A stretch of DNA of 64,000 nt from Bradyrhizobium ottawaense (GCF_900099825.1 NZ_LT629693.1:4847001-4911000), one strand, 5' to 3'. Positions 55,988-63,943 are shown, numbered from the stretch's first letter. Program-made: numbers and translations. Notes: generated from the letters alone by a model not told the origin.

Positions 55988-56753
55988 GCCAGGGCGGCGG
56001 ATCAAGGACCGGTTGCGCCGGCCGCTGCAGCGGCGACTTGAGGTCGATCCATTGCGCATCGCCGGCCGAGAGCCAGAACGCCGCACCGGCACCGATATCG
56101 AGCACAATATAGACCGGCGGCCATCCTGCCTGCAGGCCGGTGTTGAATACCCAGGTGACGCCAAGCCGGTCGAACCAGGAGCCGTCGGGAATGAAGGGCG
56201 ACTGGTGCACATGGCCCGAGATCACCATCGACGGCTGATAGCGCTCGATCCATTGCACCAGTTCGACATCGCCGAAGAAACGCTTGCCGCCCCAGCTCGT
56301 CGGTGAATTGGCCGGCGGCGCGTGGTGCACCCAGATCCAGCGCGGCAGCCGTTGCGCGCTGGCGTCACGAAGTTGGGTCTCGATGCGTTGCTTGACCAGC
56401 GGCCCGTCCCACCACGGGCATACCGTAAACAGCGTGTCGCCGATAACAACGTTGTCGCCGTCGCAGGCGATGCCGAGTTCGCGGACTTCGCCGACCCAGC
56501 GCGAGATTTTTTCGCCTTCCGGGCTGCGATCGTCGAGGTCATGATTGCCCGAGCAAAGAATGACGCGGGTGATGCCGGCCAATAGCGACAGATATTTCTT
56601 CACCACCACGATCTGGGCGCGGAAATCCACCAGCGAACCGATGTCGAGCGCATCGCCGGCGAAGATGACGAGATCGAATTCGGGTGCTGCCGCCAGCAGC
56701 CAGTCGAACTGCGGCAACGAATAATGCAGATCGGCGACAATAAGAGCGCGCAT
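55926..56753 (-). CDS. Calcineurin-like metallophosphoesterase
   Basis: This 275-residue protein has the dinuclear metal motifs VADLHYS, FAGDALDIG, CSGNHDLDD, VHHAPP and SGHVHQS in order, so it hydrolyses a phosphomonoester or diester, possibly a cyclic nucleotide. The C-terminal 40 residues are Pro-rich. It converges with, and overlaps by 62 bases, the cyclic-nucleotide-binding gene. Its substrate is not determined by the sequence. Confidence 0.88.
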   Translation of the reverse strand: MRALIVADLHYSLPQFDWLLAAAPEFDLVIFAGDALDIGSLVDFRAQIVVVKKYLSLLAGITRVILCSGNHDLDDRSPEGEKISRWVGEVRELGIACDGDNVVIGDTLFTVCPWWDGPLVKQRIETQLRDASAQRLPRWIWVHHAPPANSPTSWGGKRFFGDVELVQWIERYQPSMVISGHVHQSPFIPDGSWFDRLGVTWVFNTGLQAGWPPVYIVLDIGAGAAFWLSAGDAQWIDLKSPLQRPAQPVLDPPPWLTSLGRIADPSLARPATAAG

Positions 56754-56897
56754 AATCGATCAGATCCAAATGCCTGCAAAATAGGCGATCCGGTGAGGGA
56801 TGCATTCAAGCAAAATGGATTCGAGCAAAAATTGTGCCGGGCTGTGCCGATCAGACGCGACACATCCTCGCAGCGCCGCCGCGGTCAGACTTACTGA

Positions 56898-59800
56898 TCA
56901 GACTTTCGCGACGGCTTGCGGAAACACCACCTCGATCAGCGTACCCGAGCGTCCGCCGGTCTTGATCTGGAATTTGGCGCGGTTGGCTTCGACCAGGGCT
57001 TTGGTCAGCGACAGGCTGACGCCGCTGTCAGACGTTTGATCCGACGGCGCCCGGGTCCGGAACGGCTCCAGCGCGGCAGCGACCGCGTTGTCGTTGAGGC
57101 CGTGGCCGGTATCGCGGACCCGCAGCATCACCTCGCCGAAATCGGACAGTGCAGTCGAGACGATGACCTGGCCGCCGGCATTGGCGAGATGGATCGAATT
57201 GCCGATCAGGTTCAGCGCAATCTGGCGCAGCGCGCGCGCGTCGGCGACAACAGGCGGCAGCGTATGCGCCAGCGAGGTGCGGATGATGATGCGCTCGCGG
57301 TTGGCCTGCGGCTGCATCACGGCGACGCAGCTTTCGACCAGCTCGTTCAGGTTCTGGGTGGTGAAGGCGAGATCGAACTTGCCGGTCTCGATCCGCGACA
57401 GGTCGGACAGGTCGTTGATAACAGCGATCACGCGTTCGCCGGACGCACGGATGTCCTTCATGTATTCGACGTAGCGCTCGTTGCCGAGCGCGCCGAAGCG
57501 CTCGCCGATCATCACTTCGGCAAAGCCGATGATGGCGTTGAGCGGCGTGCGCACCTCGTGGCTGATCCGGGCCAGCACGTCAGCCCTGGCGGTGCCGGCG
57601 CGCTCGGCCAGCCGTCGCGCCTCGCGCAATTCGTTTTCGGTTTGCCTCGCCTGCGACAGGTCGCGGAACACGGCGAAGAAATTCGGGCCGTCGGGGCGGG
57701 TGCGGCCCATCGTCATCGACAGCGGGATGATGCCACCCTTGCTTTCGCGGCCCAGCACGTCGCGGCCGTGATCGAGCAGGCTGGCGACGCCTGATGACTT
57801 GATGCCGGCAAGATAGTCGAACACCGCATGCCGGCTTTCGGGCGCGAACAGGTCGGCCAGGTTGCAGCGGGCGAGTTCATCGCCGTCATGGCCGAACAGC
57901 GCTTCCGCGCTGCGGTTGGCGGAATTGATATTGCCGTCGGCGTCGAACATCACGATGCCTTCGGCCGTGGTGTCGAGGATGGCGCCGAGTTCTTCGGCGT
58001 CGGCGTGGCCGACCGGCGAGGGGGGATCGGCGACGGGCGGTTCGGCAACCAGCGCCTCGACGACCGGGCTTGGCTGAACCGGGCTGGCCTGTGCGATCGC
58101 TGCTGCGACCGCTTGGCCTTCATGGCGCGTGCCGGAGAAGATCAGCGCCAGCGCGGAATCGTCGTCCCAGGAAATCGTGTAGAGGCGGGCGTCGGCCGCG
58201 GCCGGCGGTGAATGGGCCTCCGAAGGCTGGCTTGCGGAAATCGTCACCGGCGTGCCGGTGTCCGATGTCGAGGATGCGTTCGAGACGCCGGGCTCGACAT
58301 AGAGCGCATCGAGGCCGCCGGCATCCTCCAGCGCATGCAGGGACGGATAACCCATCTGCGTCAGGAACGCCGAGTTGGCATAGAGCAGCCGATCGAGCCG
58401 GTAGATCAGAATGCCGACCGGCAGCAGATCGAGCAGTGGCTTGTCGCGCCTGGCTTCGCCGCGGGCGGGCGACTCCGGGTTAGCCAGCCATTCGGGTGTC
58501 TCGGCGGCCGGCGCTTCGCTCGGGCCCTCGTACATCGCCGCCGCCGCGGGCTTCTCGACGACGGTGTCGTCGAAGCCGGCGACCTCAGGCGCCTCGGTGC
58601 TGCCATCGGTGTCGAGCCGCGCCGACAATTGCCGCGCCAGTTCGTCGAAGGCGCTGTTTTCGACCGGCGTCAATGGCGGCGGTTTCGCATCGCCAAGCGG
58701 GCGGAACGGTAAAACGTTCTTCGGCGTTTCCATGGGCGCTTCCGCCGGGATTTCCGTGATCGTTTCCGTTGGCGTGTCCTTGGGCGGTTCCACGGGGGTT
58801 TCCAAATCGGTTTGGTGTGAAGTCTCTGAGGCTATCGGGTCAGGCAATTCCGCGAACGAAGATGACGCAGCGCCGGCCGGGTCGGGAGAATCTTCGGCGC
58901 GCATGTCGTGCGGTGGGGCGTCCGGGGCAGGTCCGGCCTGGACGATATCTGCCGACCACGGCGGCGGCGCGGCCACGCCTTCGGACGATGGATGATCGCG
59001 CTCGGCCGCAAGCCGGGCGAGGGCCTCGGTATCGCGGCAGACGCCGAAGCCGCGATAGCCGTAGAAATTCCGTGCGGCATCGAACACCGGCAAGCCCGAC
59101 AATTCGACCGGCAACCGACCACCGCCGTCGACCGGCCAGTTCAGCGTCATGCCGGTCCAGGTCGCACGGGTGGCGAGCGCCTGCGTCACTCGGCCGTCGG
59201 CATCGAGGCCGAACGTTTCGGCAATCTCGTGCCACGGCCGGCCGAAACGGGCGGCGGTGTGCGGCCCGATCAGGCGGATGAATTCGTCTGTGGTGAGCGT
59301 GAAGCGGTCGTCCTGATCGACCTGCCACATGAAGCGCAGCGGCAGCCGGTGCGGGGCAGACAACGGCGCGTCGACAGGCGATGGCGCCGGGGCGGCGATG
59401 GCTTCGGCATTCGCCGGCTCGTCGGCAACGGCTTCGATGGTGGGCGACGGCTCAGGCGCAGGCGCGTCGATCGTGGGCGATACTTCCGGCGCCGCTTCGG
59501 CGTGTGGCGTCTCGCGCGGCGTAGCTTCGACATGCGGCAGATCGAGTTGCAGCACGCTTTCGAGATCGGGCTCGGGCGGTTCGGCCGCAACGTCAGGCTC
59601 GACAACCGGTGTCGCTGATGGTTCGGCAAAGGCGTCGAACAGCGCAAGCTCAGCTCGTGCGTCGACCGGCGACGGCGACGGTTGCCCGGCGTCTGCCGTT
59701 GCGGGCAAGGGCTCCGCGTCGGCAACAGCAGGCGGCTCGGCCGGTTTGGTGTCGGGCTGTACCGTCGCGACAGGGCGTTCGCGCACGACCGGCGGCGCGC

Positions 59801-60158
59801 TGGCGACAATCAGAAGGCCGTGGCTGCCGTCGTGAAAATCGATCCGCTGGTAGCCGCAGGTCGCGAGCATGCCGGGTGCTGCGCCAAAACCCTGCAGCCG
59901 CTCCAGCCGGATGGCGCCGCTCGTCGCCACGCGGCTCGCAAGCCGCGCGACCTGACGGCGATGCTGGTCGGCCGGTCCGAAAATTCTGTTCGCAAGCGCT
60001 GCGCCGTCGGCCGCGCCGAACACGCCGGCGCCAACCGGATTGGCCCACAGGATCTGCGTGCCGTCGGACGACCACAACCAGGCCGGCAAGGGACTGGCCG
60101 CGTAGGCCGCCAATCGCGGATCGCCTGATGCCTGCAACTGAAATTCCGCAAAGTTCAT
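56898..60158 (-). CDS. PAS-domain histidine kinase, PdhS/PleC/DivJ-like, with abnormal G2 box
   Basis: This 1086-residue protein has no clear membrane helix. It has an N-terminal PAS-like domain (15-120), a long Pro/Ala/Glu-rich linker (130-270), another PAS-like segment (about 275-400), a second acidic linker, and PAS domains near 610-660 and 740-850. The HisKA domain has His867 in SHEVRTPLNAIIGFAEVM and ERFGALGNERYVEYMKDI, the pattern of PdhS/PleC/DivJ cell-cycle kinases. The HATPase N box (NLIGNSIHLAN) and G1 box (VRDTGHGL) are kept, but the G2 box reads TSDSGVSLSL (1042-1051) instead of a GTGLGL-like sequence. It may be phosphatase-biased or weakly active. Confidence 0.88.
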   Translation of the reverse strand: MNFAEFQLQASGDPRLAAYAASPLPAWLWSSDGTQILWANPVGAGVFGAADGAALANRIFGPADQHRRQVARLASRVATSGAIRLERLQGFGAAPGMLATCGYQRIDFHDGSHGLLIVASAPPVVRERPVATVQPDTKPAEPPAVADAEPLPATADAGQPSPSPVDARAELALFDAFAEPSATPVVEPDVAAEPPEPDLESVLQLDLPHVEATPRETPHAEAAPEVSPTIDAPAPEPSPTIEAVADEPANAEAIAAPAPSPVDAPLSAPHRLPLRFMWQVDQDDRFTLTTDEFIRLIGPHTAARFGRPWHEIAETFGLDADGRVTQALATRATWTGMTLNWPVDGGGRLPVELSGLPVFDAARNFYGYRGFGVCRDTEALARLAAERDHPSSEGVAAPPPWSADIVQAGPAPDAPPHDMRAEDSPDPAGAASSSFAELPDPIASETSHQTDLETPVEPPKDTPTETITEIPAEAPMETPKNVLPFRPLGDAKPPPLTPVENSAFDELARQLSARLDTDGSTEAPEVAGFDDTVVEKPAAAAMYEGPSEAPAAETPEWLANPESPARGEARRDKPLLDLLPVGILIYRLDRLLYANSAFLTQMGYPSLHALEDAGGLDALYVEPGVSNASSTSDTGTPVTISASQPSEAHSPPAAADARLYTISWDDDSALALIFSGTRHEGQAVAAAIAQASPVQPSPVVEALVAEPPVADPPSPVGHADAEELGAILDTTAEGIVMFDADGNINSANRSAEALFGHDGDELARCNLADLFAPESRHAVFDYLAGIKSSGVASLLDHGRDVLGRESKGGIIPLSMTMGRTRPDGPNFFAVFRDLSQARQTENELREARRLAERAGTARADVLARISHEVRTPLNAIIGFAEVMIGERFGALGNERYVEYMKDIRASGERVIAVINDLSDLSRIETGKFDLAFTTQNLNELVESCVAVMQPQANRERIIIRTSLAHTLPPVVADARALRQIALNLIGNSIHLANAGGQVIVSTALSDFGEVMLRVRDTGHGLNDNAVAAALEPFRTRAPSDQTSDSGVSLSLTKALVEANRAKFQIKTGGRSGTLIEVVFPQAVAKV

Positions 60159-60486
60159 CGCGATTATTGGACCGTCCGGCCTTGGAATCGGCCGTCAAAT
60201 GCTGACAGCCTCGTGGGGATCGTAAGTATCGCAAGCGGGGAGCGGTAGGTCCACGGCCGGGCCGGGTCCAACGGGGCCAAAGCCGGGATAACCTTAATCC
60301 GGCTGGCCCGAACCCTTCGGCCATCTGCGGCGTTGGTTGTTGCAAACGGCCGCCAGAGGTCCACGATGGGAAACCTTTGGACACTGTCATACCGGCCAGG
60401 CCGTTCGGGGATATCCGGGTGTTTCTCCAAGTATTACTCCAGGTATCACTCCAGGTATTCCTTGGCCAACGCAACAGGAGTGGACC
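60159..60486. other. Intergenic region upstream of first phasin, with 12-bp tandem repeats
   Basis: A 328-base stretch between the kinase start and the first phasin start (divergent). It has three 12-base tandem units at 60425-60460 (CTCCAAGTATTA, CTCCAGGTATCA, CTCCAGGTATTC), ending 26 bases before the phasin ATG. No further gene is seen; the longer frame that runs through it is not needed for the phasin. Confidence 0.6.
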
Positions 60487-60861
60487 ATGAGCGACGATCG
60501 TTTTGAGATCCCCAAGGACATGCGGGCGATGGCGGAAGCAAGCTTCGATCAGGCCCGCAAGACGTTCGAGAAATTCGTGGCTTCCGCGCAGGCGACCGCG
60601 GGCACCATCGAGGAGCGCGGCGCCACGGTTCGCGCCGGCGCCAAGGACATCGGCGCCAAGGCCGTCGCCTATGCCGAACAGAACGTGCAGGCCTCGCTCG
60701 ACTATGCGCAGTCGCTGCTGAAGGCCAAGGATTTGACCGAGGTGATGCGGCTGCACAGCGAATATGTGCAGGGCCAGATGCGGTCGCTGGCGCAGCAGGC
60801 CAGCGAAATGGGCCAGATCGTCAGCAAGGCGGCGATGGACGCGGCGAAGCCCAAGGGCTGA
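60487..60861 (+). CDS. Phasin family protein
   Basis: This 124-residue helical protein coats polyhydroxyalkanoate granules. It shows the phasin pattern of amphipathic helices (MRAMAEASFDQARKTFEKFV, QNVQASLDYAQSLLKAKDL, EYVQGQMRSLAQQASEMG). The ATG at 60487 is chosen because ACAGGAG lies six bases upstream. A second phasin gene follows about 270 bases later on the same strand. Confidence 0.9.
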   Translation: MSDDRFEIPKDMRAMAEASFDQARKTFEKFVASAQATAGTIEERGATVRAGAKDIGAKAVAYAEQNVQASLDYAQSLLKAKDLTEVMRLHSEYVQGQMRSLAQQASEMGQIVSKAAMDAAKPKG

Positions 60862-60953
60862 CCTGAGCTGACCTAGGCTGAGCCGCCCCGAGCGGGCCAT
60901 ACAACCATTGGATAGCCGGGCGGGAACCTGCATCCTGCCCGGGCCACATATGT

Positions 60954-60987
60954 GGCATTGCACCAGAAATTGCGTTGCGTTGCACAA
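60954..60987. promoter_or_regulatory. Candidate PhaR-binding boxes upstream of the second phasin gene
   Basis: TGCGTTGCACAA at 60976-60987 fits the Bradyrhizobium PhaR consensus TGCRNYGCASMA as I recall it at all 12 positions. GGCATTGCACCA at 60954-60965 fits 11 of 12. Their spacing of 22 bases is about two helical turns. A TTGACA follows at 60990-60995, so bound protein would sit next to a promoter. A matching -10 is weak. Confidence 0.5.
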
Positions 60988-61135
60988 ATTTGACATGATA
61001 TGGGTGCTAGTTAGGCAGGCCCGTGGATGGGCGCTTCCGTGAGTTTGTGTACGTGCTCCCTTCGGTATTCAGGCCGCTTACCGGCCACCCGTGAGGGGGA
61101 AACTCGTTTAAACCCCATTGTGAAGGATGCATGCC

Positions 61136-61570
61136 GTGACCAGTTCTACCGATCCGTTCTCCGCCTCCATCATCCCCTTCGAAGTCCCCGAGCAGATGCG
61201 CGCGTTCGCCGAAAAGGGCGTTTCGCAGGCCCGCGACAACTACGCCAAGTTCAAGGATGCCGCCGAGACCCATAACGGCACCATCGAGGCGGTATTCACC
61301 ACCGCCAGCAAGGGTGCCGGCGAGTACTCGGCCAAGCTGGTCGAGTTCTTCAAGGCCAACACCTCGTCCTCGCTCGACTTCGCGCAGGAACTGTTCGGCG
61401 TGAAGACCCCGGCCGCCGCGATGGAGCTGTGGACCGCCCACACCAAGAAGCAGTTCGAGACGCTCGCCGCCCAGGCCAAGGAGCTCGCCGAGCTCAGCCA
61501 GAAGGTCGCCAGCGAAGCCGTCGAGCCGATCAAGGCCTCGGCGTCGAAGCTCTACAAGCCCGCCGCCTGA
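61136..61570 (+). CDS. Phasin family protein
   Basis: This 144-residue phasin has helices IIPFEVPEQMRAFAEKGVSQ, SSSLDFAQELFGVKTPAAAM and KKQFETLAAQAKELAELSQK. It should coat PHB granules alongside the first phasin. GTG 61136 is the preferred start because AAGGA lies eight bases upstream; the ATG at 61127 has that same AAGG directly against it, which is too close. It ends before a strong intrinsic terminator. Confidence 0.9.
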   Translation: MTSSTDPFSASIIPFEVPEQMRAFAEKGVSQARDNYAKFKDAAETHNGTIEAVFTTASKGAGEYSAKLVEFFKANTSSSLDFAQELFGVKTPAAAMELWTAHTKKQFETLAAQAKELAELSQKVASEAVEPIKASASKLYKPAA

Positions 61571-61593
61571 TCGATCGGGCTGGAATCAAGAAA

Positions 61594-61621
61594 AGCCCGG
61601 GCGATCGGCCCGGGCTTTTTG
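61594..61621 (+). terminator. Intrinsic terminator of the second phasin gene
   Basis: Nine-base arms AGCCCGGGC and GCCCGGGCT around GATCG, followed by five or more T, 24 bases past the stop codon. Confidence 0.9.
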
Positions 61622-61642
61622 CTGGGTAAAGGTGCCATCCCT

Positions 61643-61753
61643 GTAGCCCGGATGAGCCAACGGGTCGCGCGAATGCGCGCCCGATGACAGGCTCCGCGAC
61701 ATCCGGGACCCGTCCCGCACTGCCCCGGATGTCGCTGCGCTCATCCGGGCTAC
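61643..61753. repeat. Repeat element with 15-bp inverted ends and shared 34-bp core
   Basis: GTAGCCCGGATGAGC at 61643-61657 is repeated inverted as GCTCATCCGGGCTAC at 61739-61753. The inner segment 61655-61688 is the inverted 34-base core also found at 22547-22580 and 63887-63920. It occupies the gap between the phasin terminator and tRNA-His; the remainder of 61571-61873 shows nothing else. Confidence 0.88.
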
Positions 61754-61873
61754 GAGATTTTGGGACGTTTTACTCTCGCAATTGAGGGTCTTACGGCCTT
61801 GCCAAAGCGGGGCGTTGCACCTAGTTTCCGCGGAATTCGTGACCCCCCTTTTTGAGGGGCCTCGCAAAAGGAT

Positions 61874-61950
61874 GCAGTTGTAGCTCAGTTGGTTAGAGCG
61901 CCTGTCTGTGGAACAGGAGGTCGGTGGTTCGAGCCCACCCAACTGTACCA
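61874..61950 (+). tRNA. tRNA-His (anticodon GTG)
   Basis: A 77-base cloverleaf: acceptor GCAGTTG pairs with CAACTGT (G:U at the first pair), D arm TAGCTCAGTTGGTTAGAGC, anticodon stem CCTGT/ACAGG with loop CTGTGGA, T arm GGTGGTTCGAGCCCACC, and an encoded 3' ACCA. Position -1 is T, not G, and the discriminator is A73, as in the alphaproteobacterial tRNA-His that lacks G-1. Confidence 0.95.
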
Positions 61951-62090
61951 CGCGTGCCATCCGTCCCCGTTCCTGTCCCCATCGTCACCGACCTGACGCG
62001 ACACTTGCGCTGTGACGGGTTGCCGGCCCCTGCTTGCCAAGGTTCGGCCGTTCACCCACAATTCCGGGAATCATTGCCTTTGGGGGGAAG

Positions 62091-62471
62091 ATGTTTTTCC
62101 GGATCAGGAGTTTTCATCTTGGATTGATGCTGGCAACGGCGCTCTCGGTTTCGATGTGGTCCAGCGCCGGCCAGGCCTATACCCCTGAGCAGGAGCAGGC
62201 CTGTACCGGCGATGCGTTCCGGCTCTGCAGTGCGGAGATTCCTGACGTCGCGCGCGTGACCGCCTGCATGGCCCGTAACAAGTCCCAGCTCTCGCCGGGG
62301 TGCCGCGCCCAGTTCAGGCCGGACCCCGAGCCGCGCGCCGCGGCAGCCGCACCCACCAACATCAGGCCGGTGGCGCGCAAGCCGGTCGCCAGCAAGGCGC
62401 GCAAGCCGGCGTCCAGGAAGCCTTCGACCAAACCTTCAACCAGGCCTGCGAAAAAGCCCGCCTCAACCTGA
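62091..62471 (+). CDS. Small exported basic protein (hypothetical)
   Basis: This 126-residue protein has a signal peptide (HLGLMLATALSVSMWSSAG, cut near GQA), a Cys-containing segment (EQEQACTGDAFRLCSAEIPD, RVTACMARNKSQLSPGC) and a Lys/Arg/Ala/Pro-rich C-terminal tail (KPVASKARKPASRKPSTK). Four Cys could form two disulfides. The Cys region resembles a short motif seen in many rhizobial periplasmic proteins and in Cys-rich repeat proteins. Function is unknown. The start ATG 62091 has GGGGGGAAG directly before it; ATG 62130 is an alternative. Confidence 0.7.
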   Translation: MFFRIRSFHLGLMLATALSVSMWSSAGQAYTPEQEQACTGDAFRLCSAEIPDVARVTACMARNKSQLSPGCRAQFRPDPEPRAAAAAPTNIRPVARKPVASKARKPASRKPSTKPSTRPAKKPAST

Positions 62472-62565
62472 TCGCGACGCGGCGTTTCAAGCCCCCTTCG
62501 CGCGACAGACTGACGCCTTGCGGCGCTGTGACCAGTGAACATCTCCTGAAACAAGGAGAAACTCA

Positions 62566-62874
62566 TTGAGCAATCACCAGGAAGAGCTCGACCGGCATTT
62601 CGCCTGGTTCGAAGGCAAGCTGCCGCCGAAGCCGGCGAAGTTCGTCGGCTGGCTGCGCCGTCCGTCGTCGCGCTACGCTAGGATCCCGCTCGCCATTCTC
62701 TTGATCGTCGGCGGCATCTTCAGCTTCCTGCCGGTACTCGGACTCTGGATGCTGCCGCTCGGACTCCTTTTGTTCGCGCAGGACGTGCCGGTCCTGCAGA
62801 AACCGATGGCGCGGATGTTCGGATGGATCGAGCGCAAGTGGATCGAACGCCAGCGCGCAAAAACCATGCAATGA
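62566..62874 (+). CDS. Small membrane protein (hypothetical, 102 aa)
   Basis: This protein starts with a soluble segment (SNHQEELDRHFAWFEGKLPP), then one or two hydrophobic segments (IPLAILLIVGGIFSFLPVLG and LWMLPLGLLLFAQDVPVL), then a basic C-terminus (MFGWIERKWIERQRAKTM). TTG 62566 is the start: AAGGAG lies eight bases upstream and no ATG is available before the membrane segment. I do not recognise a named family. Confidence 0.75.
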   Translation: MSNHQEELDRHFAWFEGKLPPKPAKFVGWLRRPSSRYARIPLAILLIVGGIFSFLPVLGLWMLPLGLLLFAQDVPVLQKPMARMFGWIERKWIERQRAKTMQ

Positions 62875-63001
62875 CCGGATCAGGCCGTTCCGGCCGTTCC
62901 TCTTCTGGTTGCATTGCATTGCACCGCAGGTGTGACTCAAAAAGCAGCTTTGTTGGCAAATCAGTGGCTTCACCGCGGCGGACATCAAATTTTTCTTTAA
63001 C

Positions 63002-63019
63002 GAATCAGCGCGCTGATTC
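63002..63019. promoter_or_regulatory. 18-bp perfect palindrome upstream of the ParA gene
   Basis: GAATCAGCGCGCTGATTC is a perfect palindrome 36 bases before the ParA start codon, followed by ATTTTCG. It could be an operator or, with the short T-run, a weak terminator for the preceding small gene. Confidence 0.5.
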
Positions 63020-63055
63020 ATTTTCGCCTCCTGGGGTCAATCTGGAGGCCAAGGT

Positions 63056-63736
63056 ATGAACGTCATAGTTTTCGCTTCGCGTAAGGGGGGCTCGGGAAAG
63101 AGTACCCTGGCTGCTCACCTCGCTGCCCATGTTCACAAGGCAACGAAACCAATCCTGATGGTCGATGCCGATCCGCAGGGCTCGCTCACGCTCTGGCACA
63201 AGTTGCGTGGCACCAACGAGCCGCCGATCAAGGCTGCGGTGAATTCGGTCAGCGGCATCATCGCCGCCGCCAAGCGTGACGGCGTCGAGTGGGTGTTCAT
63301 CGACACGCCGCCGAACCTGTCGGCCGTGGTCGACGACGCCATCCGCAATGCGACGATGGTGATCATTCCGGCGCGGCCCGGCGTGTTCGACGTCAACGCG
63401 GTGCAGGAAACGATTCAGACCTGCCGTTCGGCGCGCAAGCCTTATGCGGTCGTGATCAACGGAGCGCCTGCCGAACGTGACGGCGCCGAAAGCCGCATCG
63501 TCGCCATCGCGCGTGAAGCGCTGATCAAGTTCCGTGCGCCGGTGTGGAGCGGTCAGATCACCAACCGTGCCGATCTCCTGATGGCGTTGAGCCAGGGCGA
63601 AGGCGCCCGCGAATATTACGCGGAAGGCCGCGCTGCCGCCGAGATTACCCGGCTGTGGGCCGCGATCGAACGTTCGATCAAGGCGATCCGCGGAACGGCG
63701 TCGGCATCGGGCGCCATGCACAAGCAGGCGGCGTAA
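63056..63736 (+). CDS. Orphan ParA-family ATPase
   Basis: This 226-residue protein has the deviant Walker A KGGSGKST (signature Lys kept), Walker A' VDADPQGSLTLW and Walker B VFIDTPPN. ParA-type ATPases position plasmids, chromosomes or large cargoes. No ParB, centromere repeat or partner gene lies beside it, so it is probably a cargo-positioning or orphan member. GGAGGCCAAGGT lies upstream of the ATG. It lies about 1.5 kb from two phasin genes and tRNA-His. A plausible cargo is the PHB granule, but this rests on context only. Confidence 0.9.
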   Translation: MNVIVFASRKGGSGKSTLAAHLAAHVHKATKPILMVDADPQGSLTLWHKLRGTNEPPIKAAVNSVSGIIAAAKRDGVEWVFIDTPPNLSAVVDDAIRNATMVIIPARPGVFDVNAVQETIQTCRSARKPYAVVINGAPAERDGAESRIVAIAREALIKFRAPVWSGQITNRADLLMALSQGEGAREYYAEGRAAAEITRLWAAIERSIKAIRGTASASGAMHKQAA

Positions 63737-63765
63737 CAACGCCGCCTGGTTTGGACGACAAAGAG

Positions 63766-63787
63766 CGCGCGGGCTCCGCGCGTTTTT
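63766..63787 (+). terminator. Intrinsic terminator of the ParA gene
   Basis: Seven-base arms CGCGCGG and CCGCGCG around GCT, followed by TTTTT, 29 bases past the ParA stop. Confidence 0.85.
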
Positions 63788-63835
63788 CTATGTGTGCGAG
63801 GAATCCCTCGGCCTCATTGCGAGGAGCGTAAGCGA

Positions 63836-63920
63836 CGAAGCAATCCAGACTTCCTTTCGGGCCTTCTGGATTGCTTCGCGGAGCCTGTCATCGGGCGCGC
63901 ATTCGCGCGACCCGTTGGCT
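63836..63920. repeat. CAATCCAGA hairpin plus third copy of the 34-bp core
   Basis: CGAAGCAATCCAGA at 63836-63849 pairs with TCTGGATTGCTTCG at 63865-63878. The 34-base core shared with 22547-22580 and 61655-61688 follows at 63887-63920. This is the third terminal context for the same core. Confidence 0.88.
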
Positions 63921-63943
63921 CGTAATGACGGAAGAGACGCTGC

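Noticed and set aside
60337..60486. Longer 174-residue reading of the first phasin
   Set aside because: The extra residues come from the tandem repeat and intergenic sequence; a good ribosome binding site precedes ATG 60487.
63056..63736. Chromosome or plasmid partition locus
   Set aside because: No ParB gene, no cluster of centromere-like repeats and no replication gene nearby; treated as an orphan ParA.
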